Source: an uncultured Prevotellaceae bacterium
GTDB taxonomy: Bacteria; Bacteroidota; Bacteroidia; Bacteroidales; Bacteroidaceae
NCBI GenBank assembly: GCA_947168395.1
Contig: CAMVLT010000043.1
Coordinates: forward strand, 1-33,307
Reading direction: 5' to 3'
Length of the DNA: 33,307 bases
Below the pieces are notes generated by a model, which saw only the letters and a program-made list of their open reading frames with translations, did not search any database and was not told the origin of the DNA. Below, piece after piece: positions 8,014 through 16,694 of the stretch (positions are counted from its first letter, which is position 1; each line of letters begins with the position of its first letter). The translations under genes were made by a program, and so were the position numbers.

Positions 8014-10113
8014 ATGGACGAGCAACAACGGATAGCGCAGTTGCGGCACGAACTGCATGAGCACAACTACAGGTATTACGTGTTGAACCAGCCGAGTATC
8101 AGCGACTACGACTTCGACCAGCTGATGCACGAGCTGCAGGACCTGGAAGCCCGCCATCCTGAGATGGCCGACCCCAACTCGCCGACGCAGCGCGTGGGCA
8201 GCGACCTGCAGTCGGAGTTCCGTCAGGTAGCGCATAAGTACCCTATGCTGTCATTAGCCAACACCTATTCAGAGCAGGACGTGCGCGACTGGTACGACTC
8301 CGTGAAGAAGGGACTGGCAGGCGAGGACTTCGAGGTGTGCTGCGAGATGAAGTACGACGGCCTCAGTATCTCGCTCACCTACGTCGATGGCCGCCTCACC
8401 CAGGCCGTCACTCGCGGCGACGGTGTGCAGGGTGATGACGTGACGCAGAATGTGCGGGCGATTCCGAGCATACCCTTAGAGACCCTCCTCCGACCCCTCC
8501 CTGTAGGGAGGGGAGTAGATGCTTCTTCTGCGGACAGCTCGGACCAACAAGGTAATTACGCCCCTCCATTCAGGGAGGGGATGGGGGTGGGTCTGCCTCC
8601 TCATGAGTTCGAGATTCGTGGCGAGATCCTGATGCCCTGGGCGTCGTTCGAGCGGCTGAACCGTGAGCGCGAGGCCGCCGAGGAACCGCTGTTCGCCAAT
8701 CCCCGCAATGCCGCCAGTGGTACGCTGAAGAGTCTTGACTCACGCATTGTTGCCAGTCGTCAGCTCGATGCTTACCTTTATTATCTGTTAGGCGATGAAC
8801 TGCCTGCCGAGGGGCATTACGAGAACTTGGAGGCTGCCCGCCAGTGGGGCTTCAAGATAAGTGAGGGCATGAAGAAAGCCCGCACAGTTGATGAAGTTTT
8901 TGACTTCATCAACTACTGGGACACGGAACGCAAGAACCTGCCCGTAGCCACCGACGGCATTGTGCTGAAGGTGAACTCCCTGCGCCAGCAGCGTTCGTTG
9001 GGCTTCACGGCGAAGTCGCCCCGTTGGGCCATTGCCTATAAGTTCAAGGCCGAGCGTGCCTGTACGGAACTCTTAGAGGTGACCTATCAGGTAGGCCGCA
9101 CAGGTGCCGTCACTCCCGTGGCCAACATGGCTCCTGTACAGTTAGCTGGCACCACCGTTCGTCGTGCCACGCTCAACAACGAGGACTTTATCCGCTCCTT
9201 CGACCTCCATATCGGCGACCACGTCTATGTGGAGAAGGGGGGTGAAATCATCCCCAAGATTGTAGGTGTCGACATCGACCAGCGTCCCATCATCGCCCAG
9301 CCCGTGCAGTTCATCCGTCGTTGTCCGGAGTGCGGCACACCACTCATCCGTTATGAGGGTGAGGCCGCCTGGTACTGTCCCAACGACACGGGCTGCCCGC
9401 CACAGATCAAGGGTCGCATCGAGCACTTCATAGCCCGCAAGGCCATGAACATCGACTCATTAGGCCCCGAGACCGTCGACGAGTACTACCGTCGCGGACT
9501 CATCCACAACGTGGCCGACCTCTACGACATCGAGGTGCAGCAAATCAACGGCGACGGCTCGCGCACGAAGTCGGCACAGCGCATTGTCAACGGCATACAG
9601 AAGTCGAAGGAGGTGCCCTTCGAGCGGGTCGTCTTTGCCCTCGGCATCCGCTTCGTCGGCGAGACCTCAGCCCGTCTCTTAGCCCGCCACTTCAAGTCGA
9701 TGGATGTCCTCATGGCTGCCGGACTTGAGGAATTGCAGGAGGTGGAGGGCATCGGCGAGGTGATGGCTAAGAGCATCATCAGCTACTTCCACAACGAGCA
9801 GAACCGCCAGATAGTGGAGCGGCTGCGCGGCTACGGCCTGCAGTTTGAACTTTCTACTGAGCAGACGGCAGCCCAGAGCAACAAGCTCGCCGGACAGTCC
9901 ATCGTCATCAGCGGCGTCTTCCAGCACCACAGCCGCGACGAGTACAAGCTCCTTATCGAGCAGAACGGCGGCAAGAACGTCGGCTCCATCAGCGGCAAGA
10001 CCTCGTTCATCCTGGCGGGCGACAACATGGGCCCGTCGAAACTCCAGAAGGCTGAGAAGCTCGGCATCAAGATTGTCAATGAGGATGAATTCCTCCAAAT
10101 GATAGAACAATGA
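8014..10113 (+). CDS. ligA: NAD+-dependent DNA ligase LigA carrying an in-frame repeat insertion
   Basis: This essential replication enzyme seals nicks using NAD+. Domains in order: Ia (YYVLNQPSISDYDFDQLM), adenylation domain with KYDG and the AMP-accepting Lys113, OB fold, a four-cysteine zinc finger (C437, C440, C455, C461), helix-hairpin-helix repeats and a C-terminal BRCT domain from about residue 628. At 699 residues it is some 30 longer than typical. The excess is explained by residues about 156-193 (from LLRPLPVGRG to GVGLPP), encoded by a GC-rich palindromic element lying just before the conserved FEIRGEILMPW. The frame stays open through the element and all key motifs are intact, so the enzyme is presumably active. 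Confidence 0.97.
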   Translation: MDEQQRIAQLRHELHEHNYRYYVLNQPSISDYDFDQLMHELQDLEARHPEMADPNSPTQRVGSDLQSEFRQVAHKYPMLSLANTYSEQDVRDWYDSVKKGLAGEDFEVCCEMKYDGLSISLTYVDGRLTQAVTRGDGVQGDDVTQNVRAIPSIPLETLLRPLPVGRGVDASSADSSDQQGNYAPPFREGMGVGLPPHEFEIRGEILMPWASFERLNREREAAEEPLFANPRNAASGTLKSLDSRIVASRQLDAYLYYLLGDELPAEGHYENLEAARQWGFKISEGMKKARTVDEVFDFINYWDTERKNLPVATDGIVLKVNSLRQQRSLGFTAKSPRWAIAYKFKAERACTELLEVTYQVGRTGAVTPVANMAPVQLAGTTVRRATLNNEDFIRSFDLHIGDHVYVEKGGEIIPKIVGVDIDQRPIIAQPVQFIRRCPECGTPLIRYEGEAAWYCPNDTGCPPQIKGRIEHFIARKAMNIDSLGPETVDEYYRRGLIHNVADLYDIEVQQINGDGSRTKSAQRIVNGIQKSKEVPFERVVFALGIRFVGETSARLLARHFKSMDVLMAAGLEELQEVEGIGEVMAKSIISYFHNEQNRQIVERLRGYGLQFELSTEQTAAQSNKLAGQSIVISGVFQHHSRDEYKLLIEQNGGKNVGSISGKTSFILAGDNMGPSKLQKAEKLGIKIVNEDEFLQMIEQ
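8481..8593. repeat. Palindromic element inserted in frame in ligA
   Basis: A 33-base left arm (8481-8513) and 33-base right arm (8561-8593) match as inverted repeats at 27 of 33 positions and begin/end GACCC/GGGTC. Each arm contains its own inner palindrome (CCCCTCCCT-GT-AGGGAGGGG at 8494-8513; a less perfect one at 8561-8580). The 47-base spacer ends CAAGGTAATT, identical to the spacer end of the element at 17716-17832. Confidence 0.9.
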
Positions 10114-10141
10114 GTAATTGTTAATCGCAGAAAACACCCAG

Positions 10142-10200
10142 CACTTCCTGCACTTCCTACACCTGTTGAACTTTCTTAGGTGTAGGAAGTGTAGGGAGTG
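10142..10200. repeat. Stem-loop with CACTTCCT-type repeated units after ligA
   Basis: CACTTCCTACACCT (10151-10164) pairs perfectly with AGGTGTAGGAAGTG (10178-10191) around a 13-base loop, and a second, imperfect CACTTCCT/AGGGAGTG pair extends the stem outward. It could end ligA transcription. Its right edge lies about ten bases from the truncated esterase remnant. Confidence 0.8.
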
Positions 10201-10211
10201 TAGGATATAAA

Positions 10212-10472
10212 GTGCGAATTGGCAACGGTATGGACGACTTCCGTCGCATCAGCCATGTGCCCGCCTGCGCCGCCAACTTCCCCGTCGGTCATGGCGGCAC
10301 CTATCGTGAGCCTCACGGCGGCGAGTTCACCGTCGTAGCCCTCGCCTGGCTCCAGTGGCAGCTGAAGGGCGACAAGAAGGCCGCCAAGATGTTCGTCGGC
10401 AACGACTGCGACCTCTCGAAGCGCAAGGACTGGACCATCGAGAAGAACGCCAAGTTCAGCACACTGAAGTAA
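10212..10472 (+). pseudogene. C-terminal remnant of an alpha/beta-hydrolase (esterase) gene
   Basis: The frame (first possible start GTG at 10212) encodes about 86 residues: NGMDDFRRISHVP, PVGHGGTYREPHGGEFTVVA, WLQWQLKGDKKAAKMFVG and DCDLSKRKDW. From memory this resembles the C-terminal end of Bacteroidota alpha/beta-hydrolases related to acetylxylan or polyester esterases, with HGGTY holding the catalytic histidine. The N-terminal two thirds, including the nucleophile serine, are absent. The remnant begins right after the stem-loop at 10142-10200, so the deletion breakpoint lies at or near that repeat. It could be translated, but it cannot be an active hydrolase by itself. Confidence 0.7.
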
Positions 10473-10578
10473 CGCCGCAAAAGTTAAATTCCTATAATTT
10501 CTCGTACTGTCGTGCAAGATTTCCGCATTTCTCAGTTATATAGTTAGAGCGTAACAACAATCACATATAATGATGAAA

Positions 10579-10614
10579 CCAGGCGCCACCTCATCATGAC
10601 GAGGCGGCGCCTGG
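10579..10614 (-). terminator. Strong hairpin downstream of the GH2 gene
   Basis: CCAGGCGCC (10579-10587) pairs with GGCGCCTGG (10606-10614), and CCTC/GAGG continue the stem inside. On the minus strand it is followed by a moderately T-rich stretch, so it may end the PL11-GH2 transcript. The rest of 10473-10659 shows no gene. Confidence 0.5.
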
Positions 10615-11209
10615 CGAACGCGGTGAACTGACGACGACGGGCGGCCTGCCGCCGCGGGGCTACAGGGCCTTCAGGAACTCAACCTCGACGATGCGGAGTT
10701 CGCTCTTGGTGTTGCCGCCGTCCTTGGCCTTGAAGAGGTCGAGCTCGCCGGCGGCGGGCTCTGCCACCTCGACGATGCCGCCGAAGGCGTCCTTGTCCTT
10801 GCCGGCACCACGCAGGCGGATGGTGATCTGGTCGGTCTTGACGCGCCGGGTGGGGGTGATGTGTATGTAGCCGAGGCTGCGCTCGGTCTCGCCGCTCCAG
10901 ATGAGCTGCCGGTCGGCGAAGATTTCGAGCGGGTAGCTGCGCAGGCGCCAGCCGGTGAGCTTCATGCAGATGTCGTCGACGACGGTTTTCTCTGCCAGCC
11001 GATAGGTGATCCAGGCTGTGGAGAGGCGGCCGTCGTTCTTCCATTCTGACAGTTCGTTGTCGTCGTAGCTGCGGTTAGCGTTGGCGGGGTCGTAGCCGGC
11101 GGTGGCGTCAACAATGTTGACGCATAGACGACTGTCGCTGTAGGAACTGCCGGCGGGGGTCTCGCCGCGCTGCAGGCGGCCCTTCAGGGTGAGCTGCGGC
11201 AGATACTCC

Positions 11210-11239
11210 TCACTTTTCACTCCTTCACTTTTCACTTCC
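11210..11239. repeat. 15-bp tandem repeat in frame in the GH2 3' part
   Basis: Two near-identical 15-base units (TCACTTTTCAC plus TCCT or TTCC) encode, on the minus strand, EVKSE-GVKSE. It is an AT-type repeat distinct from the GC-rich palindromes and keeps the frame. Confidence 0.75.
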
Positions 11240-11811
11240 ATATACGCTGGCTTGACGCCGTCGGCATAGGCTGAGAGGCTTATGGGGCCGGGGGTCGGCG
11301 TGGTGCGGACGAGCACGCGGCCCACGCCGCACTCCACGGGCAGCGACATGGCGCCGACGTAGTTGTCGGAGACGTTCTTTGTGGCAGCAGCGTCGAGCAG
11401 TCCCTCCTGCCTGTGGTCGTCGGGGCGCTGCAGGTCGTGGTTGTTACGGGCAGCGATGCCGCCTATCCAGCGGCCCTCGCCCCAGAGACTGAAGTGAACC
11501 ATGCGGTTGTCGAGCGGACAGCGGCGCCCCTGCTTGTCGACGACCTCTGCCTGGACGAGCACCATGTCGGCGCCGTCGGCCTTCGTGCCCTCGGGGTTAC
11601 TGATGGCGGTCAGCTTCAGCTCGTGAGGCTCGCCGGCGGTCTCCAGCTTGTAGCGGCTGCCGTCGGAACCTACGGCCTCGAGTACGCCTGGCTCGTAGTG
11701 GACGTCGTCGAAGGTGAAGAGGTAGCGATAGCTCTGACGGCCACGACCCAGCGAGCGGCCGTTAAGGAAGAGTTCAACGGAATCGGCAGTAGAAATAACA
11801 TAGACGGGCTT

Positions 11812-11860
11812 AGCCTCACCCCCAGCCCCTCTCCTTGCGAGAGGGGCTGGGGGTGAGGCT
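11812..11860. repeat. 49-bp perfect palindrome that breaks GH2
   Basis: Two 22-base arms (11812-11833 and 11839-11860) are exact reverse complements around a five-base loop (CTTGC). The arms share the core CCCCCAGCCCCTC of the ligA and ABC-exporter elements. The premature TGA of GH2 lies inside it. Confidence 0.95.
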
Positions 11861-12809
11861 CCAATGCCCGATAATATACGTCTGCGGCGTCTCAGGCTCC
11901 ACCCAGCCGTTCCACATGACCTGATGGGCAAAGAAGGCATCCTTGGGAATGCGCATGGCATCGGTGACGCCGCTGGTGCGGTAGTTCGACTCGCCGCGGT
12001 GGTGGGTGTTGGTGTCGCTGAACACAATCTTCACGCCGCCCGACGAGACGCGGGTGCCGGTGCCGGGACGCTCGCGCCAGTAGTCGTACCAGCGGCGCAC
12101 CATCTCAATGGCAAACTGATCCATGTTGTGGTTGTACTCGCGAGCAGGATTGCCGCGATAGAGCGGACCGTCGCCCTCGCGGTGGTAGGGGTAGCTCCAC
12201 TCGTCCCAGTACTTGCGCAGGCCCTCGTCGCGGCAGTACTCCATGGCCCACATGGGGTGCTTCCGGGACTTGTTGATATAGAGCATCTCGCCGCCGTACT
12301 CCGCCTCGTCGATGTCGAGCATCTCGCGGCTGCCGATGGCGCGGCCGCCGTGGGGGTCGTATGCGTCGCGAATGGCCTTCATCTCGAGCATGTGCTCGCG
12401 GCTGATGCTCTCGTTGCCGCACTCATAGAAGAGGATGGAGGGGTTGTTGCGGTTGTAGATGATGGCATCGCGCATCAGGGCGGTGCGCTGCTGCCAGCGG
12501 GCACCCTCAACGTCCTTCTCGGCATCGCCGGCGGGCATGGCCTGGGGCAGTCCGACGCGGTCGCACGACTCGACGTCCTGCTTCCACGGCGTGACGTGCA
12601 TCCAGCGCACCATATTGCCGCCCGACTCCACCATGAGGCCGTTGCTATAGTCGCTGAGCCAGGCGGGCACGGAGAGTCCCACGCCCGGCCACTCGTTGCT
12701 GGTGCGCTGGGCGTAGCCGTGGACCATCATGCAGCGGTCGTTGAGCCATATCTTGCCCTCGCCGAAGCGCGTCTTGCGGAAGCCGGTGCGGGTGATGACG
12801 AGGTCAGCC

Positions 12810-12886
12810 CCCTCCAGACCTCCCCCCGAAGGGGAGGCTTTTTCTCCTCCCCATCCCTCCAGACCTCCCCCCGAAGGGGAGGCTTT
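12810..12886. repeat. Two identical 32-bp elements in frame in GH2
   Basis: 12810-12841 and 12855-12886 are identical and separated by 13 bases, a 45-base (15-codon) period. Each contains an inner palindrome (CCTCCCC nnn GGGGAGG type) and encodes KASPSGGGLEG on the minus strand. Confidence 0.95.
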
Positions 12887-13481
12887 CAGCGAGGTCTTGA
12901 CGGTGTAGAGATAGCCGTAGCCCCACGACCAGAAGTGGAGGCCGCCGACCTGCTGGCGGGCGCTGACGGTGCGCATCTCGCCGGGCTGCATGGTGACGGG
13001 GTCGCTCTGGAACCGGGCCACCTCGCGGCCGTCGGCATCAATCAGCTGGACGTGATAGGTGAAGCTGTGGGCACGGGTGTCATCGTTCCTGACCTGGCTC
13101 TCGGCATGGATTACAGCTTTTCGTGCGGCCACATCTATGTCGGTGGCGTAGACATACGTCCCCGTTGTGCCGAGGTTCGAGTAGAGGGGCAGCGTCTGGT
13201 AGAGCTTGTCGGTGATGTGGAGCCACACGTTCTTGGGCAGGCCGCCGTAGTTGGCGTTGAAGTTGCGGTCGTTCCACTGGTAGCGGCTGTTGAGGGTGCG
13301 GTCGCGGTACTGCCAGGAGTTGTCGCAGCGCACGGCCAGCACGTTCTCACCTTTTATTATATAAGGTGTGAGGTCGAAGCCGAAGGCCATGACGCCATTG
13401 TCGGAGAATCCCACGTGATGGCCGTTGAGGTAGACGTCGGCTCCCTGACGGGCGCCCTCGAACTCGATGAAGTATTTAGTC

Positions 13482-13513
13482 CCCTCCTGACCTCCCCCCG
13501 AAGGGTAGGCTTT
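13482..13513. repeat. Third copy of the 32-bp element in GH2
   Basis: It matches the copies at 12810 and 12855 at 30 of 32 positions and encodes KAYPSGGGQEG, between the family motif WYRKVF and KYFIEFEG. It is in the same orientation as the other two. Confidence 0.92.
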
Positions 13514-13617
13514 GAAAACTTTGCGATACCAGCAGACGGTGTCCGTCAGGTCGACGATGTCCTTGCGGAATGCCTCGTCGCCGTTGAAGGCGTAGGGGAG
13601 GGTGACATGTTGCCAGG

Positions 13618-13654
13618 AAGCCTCCCCCAGTGGGGGGAGGTTGGAGGGGGCTTT
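13618..13654. repeat. Oppositely oriented copy of the GH2 element
   Basis: AAGCCTCCCCC ... GGGGGGAGGTTGGAGGG reads in the plus direction as the other copies read in the minus direction. On the coding strand it gives KAPSNLPPLGEAS, a different peptide, yet the GH2 frame remains open. Confidence 0.85.
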
Positions 13655-13771
13655 CAGGTCGCCGATGTGCAGTTCCCAGCCGGCATTGAAGTTGATTTTC
13701 TGTCGCTCCACGGCCTGCGTACACACAGCGAGAAGCACCATGATGAAGAATGAAAGAATCCGTCTCATACC

Positions 13772-15901
13772 TTATTTTATATATACCTTTTGTCCGTTCT
13801 TAATATACAAGCCGCGCTTCGGTGTTTGAATACGACGACCTTGCAAGTCATAGACTTCTGAGGACTGGGGGATGATGTAATAGGGCATCGTTCCGACAGA
13901 AGTCGTAATACCTCGGTTCTGCACCCGCTCGGCCTCGGCCCATGCGTCGGCGTCGCGCTTCACGTCGCTGCCAAGGTAGTAGCCGGTGTTGGTGGGCTGG
14001 TTGTAGCCGATGTTCTCGTTGAGTGCCGACATCCAGTAGCAGTGGTCGGTCATCAGCCACGGGAACTTATGCGTCGTGGGGTACCAGGTGCTGAATATCT
14101 TGATGTCCTGCAGCCGGGTGGCGTCGGGCAGGATGACCTCCTCGCGCCAGTCGCCGAGGATGTCGCCATACCACGAGGGGTTCGACTTCGTGCCGTTGAT
14201 GAACGTCTCAGAGTAGCGGTACATGGTGAACGTGCGGCCGTACTTCGGACTCTGGATGATGTTGTCCTCAATGAGCTGGCGCGAGAGGTTGCCGTCGAAC
14301 CAGACGGCCATGCCGCAGCCGCCCTTCTGGCCCTTGGTGTTGATGCTGGTCTCGGTGCCGTCCTGCCTGATGTAGTTGCCCTGGTAGTAGAAAAACTCGC
14401 AGCCGGGATATTCGGGGAAGAAGTCGCCCACGAGGCAGCGGCCCATGTCGTTGTCGCTGGCAGCGTCCTTCTTCCAGATGACGGAGCCGTCGCGGGCGTC
14501 GTGGAGCGCCACCATCGTCTTGCCCGTCTCTAAGCAGTGGAACATCTGCAGGCCCTCTCGACTGGGCAGGAACTTGCCCACGTGGTTGGCATCGCCGTGG
14601 CCCAGGCGGGTGTTCCACAGGCCGATGCCGTCGTCGTCGACCGCCATCGAGCCGTACATCACCTCGTCGAGCCCGTCGCCGTCGAGGTCGGCCACGTTGA
14701 GCGAGTGGTTGCCCTGGGCGGCGTAGGTGCTGTGCTTCTTGCCGTCCTTGCCGGTGCCCTTGTCGTTGGTGTCGAAGCGCCAGCGGCGGGTGAGCTGTCC
14801 GTCGCGCCAGTCCCACGCCTCGATGACGGAGCGGGCATAGACGCCGCGCCCGATGACGACGGAGGGGAGCCCCGACTCGTCGAAACAGCCCACGCCGACG
14901 CGGAACGAGCAGGCGCGCTTCCAGTAGTCGTCGCCCCAGGCGCTGCTGGTCTCGCGGGCTATGAAGTTGTCGCGGGCCAGCTCGCGGCCTGTCTTTCCGT
15001 CGATGATGCTGATGAACTCCGGCCCTGCCGAGCTGTAGTGGTCAACCCATCCGGGACTGCTCGAATTGAGATTGCCCCACGTGCGGTAGTCGATCTTGCC
15101 GTCGCCGTTGACGTCAGGAATCTCCGTGCCGTCGCCGAACACGGTGCCCTCGCAGGTGCGGATGGCCATCTCGGCACAGCCGTCGCCGTCGAAGTCGGCA
15201 ATGGCGAATGAGGACGAGTTGCCGAGGATGATGCCCGGGCCGCCCTTGACGCGCCAGAGGAGCGTGCCGTCGAGCTTATAGGCATCCCAGATGACCGCCC
15301 AGAGACAGTCCTGCTGCGAGTAGCTGGCGCCGGAGCCGTCGCTGACGATGTTGCCCGAGGCGTCCTTCACGCTTTGCAGGCGCTTCACCACAATCTCGAA
15401 CTCACCGTCGCCGTCGAGGTCGCCCACGCTCACGTCGTTGGCCGTATAGACAATCTTCTTGGTGTCGGCATACACGTCCTTCGTGTCGGCCAGGGGGATG
15501 CTGACGTAGGGCAGTCCGCCGCTGACCTGAGCCTTCGTCAGCGTGAACGTCGACAGCGTCTCGTCGCTGCCCGAGTAGGTCAGCCGGTAGTGGTTGTCGG
15601 CGGTCTTGCTGGCCGAGGCGTCCTGGAAGCACGTGCGGTTGCGTATGTTGGTGGCAATCTTCTTCTCAGCGGCCGTACCGATGGCGCGGTAGAGGTCGAA
15701 GCCCGTCGTGGCATCGTCGCCGGGCAGCATGCGCCACGTGACGAGCACCTTGCCCGTGTGCTGCTGGTAGTCGCCGAGTGAGGCGTCCTTCTTGTCGTTG
15801 ATACTGGCCCAGAGGGCGCGGCTGTTCAGGTTGTTAGTCTGGGCCATAACCGCCACGCTGAGGCTGACGGTCAAAGCCAAAGAAATCACTTTGTAGTGCA
15901 T
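13772..15901 (-). CDS. Rhamnogalacturonan lyase, family PL11
   Basis: The 709-residue protein has a signal peptide (VISLALTVSLSVAVMAQ) and the PL11 architecture: an N-terminal fibronectin-like part followed by an eight-bladed propeller with calcium loops DLDGDGEFE, DFDGDGCAE, DVNGDGKID and DLDGDGLDE, and the signatures SYSQQDCLWAVIWDAYKLDG and PSWYGDILGDWREEVILPD. The family cleaves the rhamnose-galacturonate backbone of pectin rhamnogalacturonan I by beta-elimination. The C-terminus carries VYDLQGRR ... RGLYIKNGQK, like two other secreted proteins here. GH2 begins three bases downstream, so they form a small pectin operon; no SusC/SusD pair is visible. Confidence 0.93.
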   Translation of the reverse strand: MHYKVISLALTVSLSVAVMAQTNNLNSRALWASINDKKDASLGDYQQHTGKVLVTWRMLPGDDATTGFDLYRAIGTAAEKKIATNIRNRTCFQDASASKTADNHYRLTYSGSDETLSTFTLTKAQVSGGLPYVSIPLADTKDVYADTKKIVYTANDVSVGDLDGDGEFEIVVKRLQSVKDASGNIVSDGSGASYSQQDCLWAVIWDAYKLDGTLLWRVKGGPGIILGNSSSFAIADFDGDGCAEMAIRTCEGTVFGDGTEIPDVNGDGKIDYRTWGNLNSSSPGWVDHYSSAGPEFISIIDGKTGRELARDNFIARETSSAWGDDYWKRACSFRVGVGCFDESGLPSVVIGRGVYARSVIEAWDWRDGQLTRRWRFDTNDKGTGKDGKKHSTYAAQGNHSLNVADLDGDGLDEVMYGSMAVDDDGIGLWNTRLGHGDANHVGKFLPSREGLQMFHCLETGKTMVALHDARDGSVIWKKDAASDNDMGRCLVGDFFPEYPGCEFFYYQGNYIRQDGTETSINTKGQKGGCGMAVWFDGNLSRQLIEDNIIQSPKYGRTFTMYRYSETFINGTKSNPSWYGDILGDWREEVILPDATRLQDIKIFSTWYPTTHKFPWLMTDHCYWMSALNENIGYNQPTNTGYYLGSDVKRDADAWAEAERVQNRGITTSVGTMPYYIIPQSSEVYDLQGRRIQTPKRGLYIKNGQKVYIK

Positions 15902-15932
15902 AGATATGATATTAGTAGTTCGTTTGCGCCTG

Positions 15933-15965
15933 CAAATTTACAAAAAACGAGCGAAAAAAAGCCAA
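15933..15965 (-). promoter_or_regulatory. Bacteroidota-type promoter of the PL11-GH2 operon
   Basis: On the minus strand TAAATTTG (15940 to 15933) is a good -7 element, with ATTG at the expected -33 distance (about 15965). It predicts a leader of about 26 bases before the ATG at 15901. Confidence 0.6.
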
Positions 15966-15993
15966 TGAGCGCAGAAAATACAGAAAAAATGCC

Positions 15994-16001
15994 TAAATTT
16001 G
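15994..16001 (+). promoter_or_regulatory. -7 element for the B3/4-ABC exporter operon
   Basis: TAAATTTG fits the Bacteroidota -7 consensus; no clear -33 box is seen. It implies transcription from about 16008 and therefore rules out translation from the TTG at 15999. Confidence 0.5.
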
Positions 16002-16028
16002 CAGCGATTAGACATTAATGAATCAGAC

Positions 16029-16694
16029 ATGAACATCATCGTATCACAGGAAATAGAACAGGTGTGCCCCGGATTCGTGGGTGCCGCCGTCGAGGCACAG
16101 GTGGTTAACACGCCCTTCTGCGCCCCGCTCTGGGACGAAATTCACGAGTGGGAGGAGCGATTCCTGCGCGACCTGACCACCGAGTCGCTGAAGTCGCTGT
16201 CGGGCATCGCTGCCACGCGGGCCGTCTATAAGAAGTGTGGCAAAGATCCTTCGCGCTACCGCCCGGCTTCCGAGCAGCTTATCCGCCGGATGCTGCACGG
16301 CAAGGAACTCTACCAGATTGACACGCTCGTCGACCTGGTGAATCTTGCCTCTATCGCATTCGGCTACAGTATCGGCGGCTTCGATGCTGACAAGATAGTG
16401 GGCGACACGCTCACCCTGGGCGTGGGCCGCGAGGGTGAGCCTTACGAGGGCATAGGGCGTGGCATGCTCAACATCGCCGGACTGCCCGTCTACCGCGACG
16501 CGCAGGGTGGGGTAGGAACACCCACCAGCGACAACGAGCGTACGAAGATGACGCTCGACACCACTCATCTGTTAGTGCTTATCAACGGCTACGACGGCGA
16601 CGAACAGCGTGTGCGCCAGAATGCCGAGTTTATCCAACAACTTGTCCGCAAGTACTGTCAGAGCAACGGCGGCAGCTATCATGTCTACCGATGA
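16029..16694 (+). CDS. B3/4 domain protein (PheRS beta-like tRNA-editing fold)
   Basis: The 221-residue protein matches stand-alone B3/4-domain proteins, related to the editing domain of phenylalanyl-tRNA synthetase beta. Visible family traits are AAVEAQVVNTPFCAPLW near the start, IAATRAVYKKCGKDPSRYRPASEQLIRR in the middle and GYSIGGFDADKI followed by TLTLGVGREGEPYEGIG. I chose the ATG at 16029 because the only upstream start (TTG 15999) overlaps the -7 element. It overlaps the first ABC exporter gene by four bases (ATGA), indicating coupled expression, though no functional link is obvious. A role in tRNA quality control is family-based inference. Confidence 0.85.
   Translation: MNIIVSQEIEQVCPGFVGAAVEAQVVNTPFCAPLWDEIHEWEERFLRDLTTESLKSLSGIAATRAVYKKCGKDPSRYRPASEQLIRRMLHGKELYQIDTLVDLVNLASIAFGYSIGGFDADKIVGDTLTLGVGREGEPYEGIGRGMLNIAGLPVYRDAQGGVGTPTSDNERTKMTLDTTHLLVLINGYDGDEQRVRQNAEFIQQLVRKYCQSNGGSYHVYR

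Larger units (their letters stand above)
10660..13768 (-). pseudogene. GH2 family glycosidase, frameshifted by a palindromic insertion
   Basis: The reading frame from 13768 encodes a signal peptide, the GH2 sugar-binding domain (ADVYLNGHHVGFSD), immunoglobulin-like domain and catalytic barrel, with NPSILFYECGNES (acid/base Glu) and MWAMEYCRDE (nucleophile Glu). After TYIIGHW it meets a TGA at 11816-11818. Coding resumes in the +1 frame at KPVYVISTADSVELFLNGRSLG, typical of the domain that follows the barrel in these enzymes, and ends at 10660. Between them lies exactly one 49-bp palindrome; 49 is 1 modulo 3 and its removal rejoins the frames. Four shorter related elements sit in frame elsewhere in the gene. 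Pairing with PL11 three bases upstream suggests rhamnogalacturonan side-chain removal. It is non-functional unless the palindrome is bypassed or absent in other cells. Confidence 0.85.

Noticed and set aside
8481..8593. Insertion sequence inside ligA
   Set aside because: At 113 bp it encodes no transposase and the host frame stays open; it is a short palindromic element, not an autonomous IS.
11864..13753. Very long plus-strand open frame opposite GH2
   Set aside because: It is the antisense shadow of a GC-rich gene; its translation is rich in Val, Ala, Gly and His without motifs, while the minus strand holds recognisable GH2 motifs.
15999..16028. Longer start (TTG) for the B3/4 protein
   Set aside because: The TTG overlaps the -7 promoter element, so it would precede the transcript; the ATG at 16029 is preferred.
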